NCBI RefSeq assembly: GCF_032062135.1
Contig: NC_092859.1
Span: forward strand, 107,200,393-107,264,392
Origin: Pyxicephalus adspersus
Lineage: Eukaryota; Chordata; Amphibia; Anura; Pyxicephalidae
DNA: 64,000 nt
Reading direction: 5' to 3'
Shown: positions 55,501 to 61,500 of the stretch, piece after piece
Layout of the letters: each line of letters starts with the position of its first letter
Numbering within the stretch: the first letter of the stretch is position 1
Program-made: the position numbers and the translations under genes
The notes under the pieces: generated by a model
Seen by the model: the letters and a program-made list of their open reading frames with translations, nothing else
Told to the model about the DNA's origin: nothing
Database searches by the model: none

Positions 55501-58500
55501 ACTTTATCTTAGATGACCTCTTTATTCTCAACAGAAAACTAGTAAAACCTAACTATTACCTTCAAAGCATAAATGACAAAACAACTATTGACATGGGGCT
55601 CTCCCTGTCAAGGGTAAATGCTTAATTTTGAATAGGAGAACTTTTAAAAGCTCTTTTGCTCACCCTTTTCCACCTCCTGCCACTATCCTCTATTTGTGCA
55701 ATGGTATCCTTAAAATCGTTTCCTCTTGGTGCTCAATTGGTCGCAGGACCAGCAAGTCTGGTATTGTAAGTGAGGACATTGGGGGTCCAGCTCAACCTGG
55801 AGCATCAAAAGGTAGAGGAGAATGCTGGTTGCTGAGGGAGTAATAGATAAGGCAGGTAAAAGTACTTTTTAATGTTCCCCTAGACAAACATGAGCATTTA
55901 ACCCCTGCAATGTAGAGGACCCCCACTGCAAGTAAAGTTTTGTTAAGCTCCAATTCTATTTTATTGAGTAATACAGATAATTAAAACGGAGAGGTTTCAC
56001 ATACCACCATTCTCTTGAACCTTAATATGCTTGGACAAACATCTGCTTTGAAATAATAGCGATTGAAATAAGCTAGGTACACACTTGCAATAAATATCGT
56101 TAGAAAATAAATGACTACTGATTATGCACGATTATTTTGAGCAATCGTATTGTGTACAATTCTGTACATGTTGTATCAATACGATCGTTCAAATATATCC
56201 CACCCATAGTGTACACATGCTAGATACGATCGTTTGAACTATGCAGGAAGTGACATGTAAAGGAGAAAGTGTATCACAGAACAATCCACGATCACTGAAT
56301 GACCGTACACACAATAGATAGTGAACGATCGTGACTCAATCAGATCTGTCGGGATGATCGTTCATTTCCAGCGACAATCCTCGTTCGTTGGCGTCGTTGT
56401 GCACTTTTTTTGTTATTTAACGATTATTGGACGATCGATCGTTAGTAGTTTGTTTACAACGATAATTATTGCACGTGTGTACGCAGCTTTAGGTTGACCA
56501 AGTTACTGTCTGCCTATATTGGCTGGGGTATGTTCCAGTTTGTCTGGAGCAGGCCATCAAGGGAAACCCCTGATCCATAAAAAAGACACTTGTGGCCTGG
56601 AGATTGCTCAGTCAGGCACTGAGAACCAGAACTTTGTCCCTTATCCAAGAAAACTGATTTTTATCCACCCTCAAATATGAACCATATGCTATGGGAGTGC
56701 ATTGATGGTTTATAGGCAAAAGGTTCTGTATTTTTTTTTTTTTTTTAATAGTTGCCATTCTGCACAGAGTTGCTTTAAAGATAAAGCTGCAATAAAGTTT
56801 GAGTTGCAAAGGCACTTTCCAAAATCTATCTCTGTTCCTTCTAATCCTGTAAGCAAAAGTTAATTGGTACAGTATCATTGAAACAAAACAGAACACTATG
56901 CCTCAGGGACTGCACGGAAACACCTGTCATTGACATTGGGAGGTTTTAAAAGTTAATGCAATATGAATTGCCTGAAGGTAAGTCCCACCCTTAATGGAAT
57001 GGACTGTTTAAAATCCCATTGGCAACATACCTCTCATGCAGGCAAACAAAAATGTTCCACTCCCTTCCTAAAACCTGCCAATCCTGAAACCTAAATTGAG
57101 TATTATCTATTTTACACAAAAGTCTCTGTAACAATAAATGTTTAACAAGAATAGCAATGTTCTGATTACAAGATCATTTTATAGGTATCTAAAATTGTAA
57201 AAAGGCCATTTATTATCCATTATACAGAAAACAGTCTATTGAAATTTGATGTAAACTGTAACCATTGGCTGCTTAAATTTGGTCCCTTTTGGGCTGTCAA
57301 ATATACCATTCAAAGTAACTTGTTATATCTATTTAATATGTGCCAAAAGCACCTTGGTAATCCTTTTAGAAAGCTTGTGAGCTGATAGCTTCCTGAACTC
57401 TCTGCCTGTGGTGTCCACAATATATTGCATTTTTGTCAGCTATCTCTGATCACTACAGAACCATGCCCCTTTATTAAGAATAGGATTGGGAAGGAGATCA
57501 GTAATGTTAGGCTGTTATTTCAAGAGACTTTTTTTTTTTGTAATATATCTGTGTACAATCTTCCAGTAATGATTCCTTCAAGCCATATAAAACTAAAGGT
57601 CTGTTTACTATGCCAGTCATTTCCAGCCATTCATTAAATCTGTGGCTGCGAAGGAAATCAATACCTGGTCATGTGACAAAAGCATGTGTTTATATATAAC
57701 CAGAAATGTGAATATAGAATAAAGTGCAATAGATATATCACAGTCATACTGTACAACAAATATATCAGGTACATATCAAATCACATCACATATATCAAAT
57801 AAAACAAGGACTATTAATAAACATCAATCCCGCCATATTTTAGGCCAGGCTGTAATTTTGTATAACCCTTGTAAACTGCAAATGTCATGTTAGCATTCTA
57901 TCTGCATGCTGCTTTTCTGCTCTCTTTTCTATTTATAGGAAGCTGCATGAAGTGGGGAACTCTCAACACTACTCTGTGTTAGGAATCTGGAGATATTCAA
58001 ATGGCACCGCACAGAATAGATGTGAAGAAATTACTATCCTTCAGTATTCCTTACCTGCACACTATGAGGTATATTGATAAAACAGTGATATTGACATCAA
58101 ACATACTCTGACGTACAATCAATCACTCACATTAAAAACCATAACCCTGGAAGTTTTTCACAAAAGAGTGTTTGGTGAATATGTCATATGGTCATATGCA
58201 CTGCTTCCTAAATAGACTCTTTTGCATACAAATATAGACAGTAATTGTGTACAGAATATAATGTTGTGCTCAATTTATTTATTTGACAATTTCTTTAATA
58301 TACCGTTGACAGTTTAAGTATTTAAAATCTTAACTTAGCAATTATTTTCTGTTGGTATGTTGGATTGAAATGTATAATTCTATTTAGATAATACATAAGC
58401 ATTTGATGAGTTTACATGCAACTGTTCCCCAATGTTTTCCTAAAATTTGGTTCACCTCAGTCAAATAAATATATACTATGCATAGTTAATATATTATGAT

Positions 58501-61500
58501 TTTATATTTTTTATACTTGTGTGCTTCATTAATTTGTAGAAGGTGCTTGATGTATCAACATGTTCATTTTGGGAAAAAGGGCCAGTAGGGCAAACTAGGA
58601 GCTCTCCCAGGGCCATTTTATTCAGGGCCAAAAGGGCAAGGGTGCAGTTAGCTTGCATACTGAGTATTTGGGGTCCCTAGTTCTTACTCAACCAGGGACC
58701 CATTTTGTTTAAATCCTTCTCTGCTGGGAAATATTGTGTGTAAAATTGTGAGTGTAATCACTCCTGTGACTCCAGATGCATTGGATAGAAAGAGTTGAAT
58801 TCACATGTAGTTGCTCATGCAACAAAAGTGGTGAAATTGCTTTAAGCGCCCAGAGGCTGGGACATTTACCTACAGACCTGGTATATAAGTAAACAAGCCA
58901 TTTCCCTACATTTATTAGTTTTTTTGGAACTAGAGATATTGTCCAAAAGTCACCATTAAACATGTAATGGCAGTCTACCATTCCAACCACCGTGGTCTCT
59001 TCAGATAGTCCTTGCTTTTATGGCTCTTTTCTTTAAAAGTTGTAACTGTCAACGGCATATCCTAAGCAGGAAACCTTTTATGTCCCCGATGCTCCAATTT
59101 ATGGCCAAAATAAAGATACAGTCCAACCTCTCTTAAGCTGCGTACACACCTGCAATTTTTCTCGTTGGAAAGGATCTTTCACGATCCTTTCCAACGACAA
59201 GGGGCTGCAAGATGCATGAACGATGCTGTACATACAGCACCGTTCATGCTCTATGGAGAGGGGAGGGGGGAGAGCGACGGAGCGGCACCCTGCTGCGCGC
59301 TCTCCCCTTCCCTTTCATTACGATCGGCTGTCATCCATCGTCCGTGGATCCGGCAGGTCGGTCGTCCGGACGATGGACGACACCGACTGTACACACGGAA
59401 GATTTTCGCCCGATAATTGGCCGATGCCGATTATCGGGCGATAAAAATCTGCCGTGTGTACGTAGCTTTAGATTGCCAGTGTCCAAGACAAGCTTACTTG
59501 AAAAGACAAACTGATAGATGACTTCAAAAGAAAAATACAACCAAGAATCTAGTTATTAGGTTACCCACACACAAGTGAATCGCTTGTTAACCCTAATCTA
59601 TGACTCCAACCCGAAATTAAATATTAAAAACAAATAGTCCTTTAAAGGAAAAATAAACAGGTTTTCTGCACTATTCACCTTCATTCCATAGCTTTTCTTT
59701 CCAGTAGTTCCTCTGATACAGGTCAAATTCAGGTACTTACCCTGCTTGCATTTAAAATACATTTAATTGAGTCTTAATGATTAAAGGAATCTGTATCTTT
59801 TATAGCTGCCTAAAATAAGGTCAGAGACTGATAGTGACTGATAGTGAGTGACTATAGTGACTGACTGACATTTTTAAACAAGAACAAAAAAAGGTCTATC
59901 CTAATTTATGTGGCCTGAAAACCCGCTCCCATATTTGTCTGGTTAGGTGTTTACAATGAGCAAACAATCCAGTGACTAGATTGGAAGTCTTACGAATTCA
60001 TCAACTAGGACATCCAACATATATCCTGTTATTGTTAATATGTCATTTAATAGGCACACGTGTCTTTTTACTGTCATACACAGAGGACAGCTGGTATGTA
60101 ACTAACATCAGTCATAATAGGCTTTCTACAGATTTCTATGTAACATAAACACTAATATTAAATGGGCTTCAACTGAAACCTGCAATGAGGAAGTATGGAG
60201 GCTGCCATGGCTAACCTTTCCTCTGAAAATGCTTTTCTTGGCTGTTCTCCTTATTCAATGATTTCAGTTCATTGTAATGCATTGATTTGGAAAATGATGC
60301 TGTTCTGAAATATAACTGACTTAACTGGACTGACTAGTATTCACCAAATGTGATTTTATAGCCCAGTGTGTTTTATTAGTGAAGCATATTATGTATTTCT
60401 TACCTGAATATTTTCTCATCTCATCCCAGAATAGACTAAACCACACAATGTGCAGATTTTAGAAGAATATGAGCTTTAGAATATTCAACATTACATTTAG
60501 GTAAATGTTTTCCATACAGTGATAAATAAAGGCATTTGGGCTTCTAGTTTTAAAGCAAGAACTGGGGTATGTATGTGGTATGTGGTACTCAGGTCAAGAT
60601 ATTTACAATACCTGCATTTAATCTAAAAATCCAAGTTTTTCAGCCATTCCTCCTGAAAACTAGTAGTGCTTAAGGATATGAACGTCCTTTTCTGGACACA
60701 GTTGCCAGCATTCTTTCAGACTAAAGTAAAAGTGTATTTTGTAAATGGCATGGGGGGGTATAGGCTTGTTTATGAGCAAAACACCTATTCTGGTGCTACT
60801 GTGCCCACAGAGTGTAAATAAGAAATACAGATCATGACAAATTAAACATAGGAACTGGACACAAAGCAAATATCTAAAAAAGAAGGAATTTAGATTACAT
60901 GAGCACTTTCCCAGCCCTAAGAAATAAACAATTTCTGAGTACATGAATAAAAGAACAAATAAAAGGATTATTGGTTGGCTGGAGATTTTATCTATTAGCT
61001 TTGCTATATATATCTTTGATCTATGACATTACCTTGTCTCCATTAAGTCCCATCCATGGGATAATTCTACTTCCTGTCTGTAGACTGCTATCAGGTCTAC
61101 AAGCAGGAAGTAGGGAAATCTCAGGAATAGGACTTCATAGAGAAAGGAAAGGCGTGTAGTTAATGATGATTCAAAGGAGAACATACCATACCACATTTTA
61201 TTTTAAAAAGGGAGTAAATGTTATAGTTTGCTAGCTTATTCTGGTATGTAGGTAGACTTTGTACCCTGTAAGACATTTTTCATTTTTACCGAATAGACAG
61301 TTTCTGTTTTTTATACACACAGTAATTTAGCCCTTCCAAGCAACATATTGATACTTTTGTATATTATGTTGTAGCTACAACATGGCTATGGCTCCAACAT
61401 GTTACAGCACTGACACACACACACCGAATCACATGCTTCTCTATAGATGGAAGGACCAAGCATTTCCACCTCCTGGTGCTGGACAGAATGGTGGGGGAGA

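Noticed and set aside
59165..59540. Several overlapping open frames on both strands
   Set aside because: All lie in a GC-rich MITE with long inverted repeats. Frames on both strands at once are typical of such composition.
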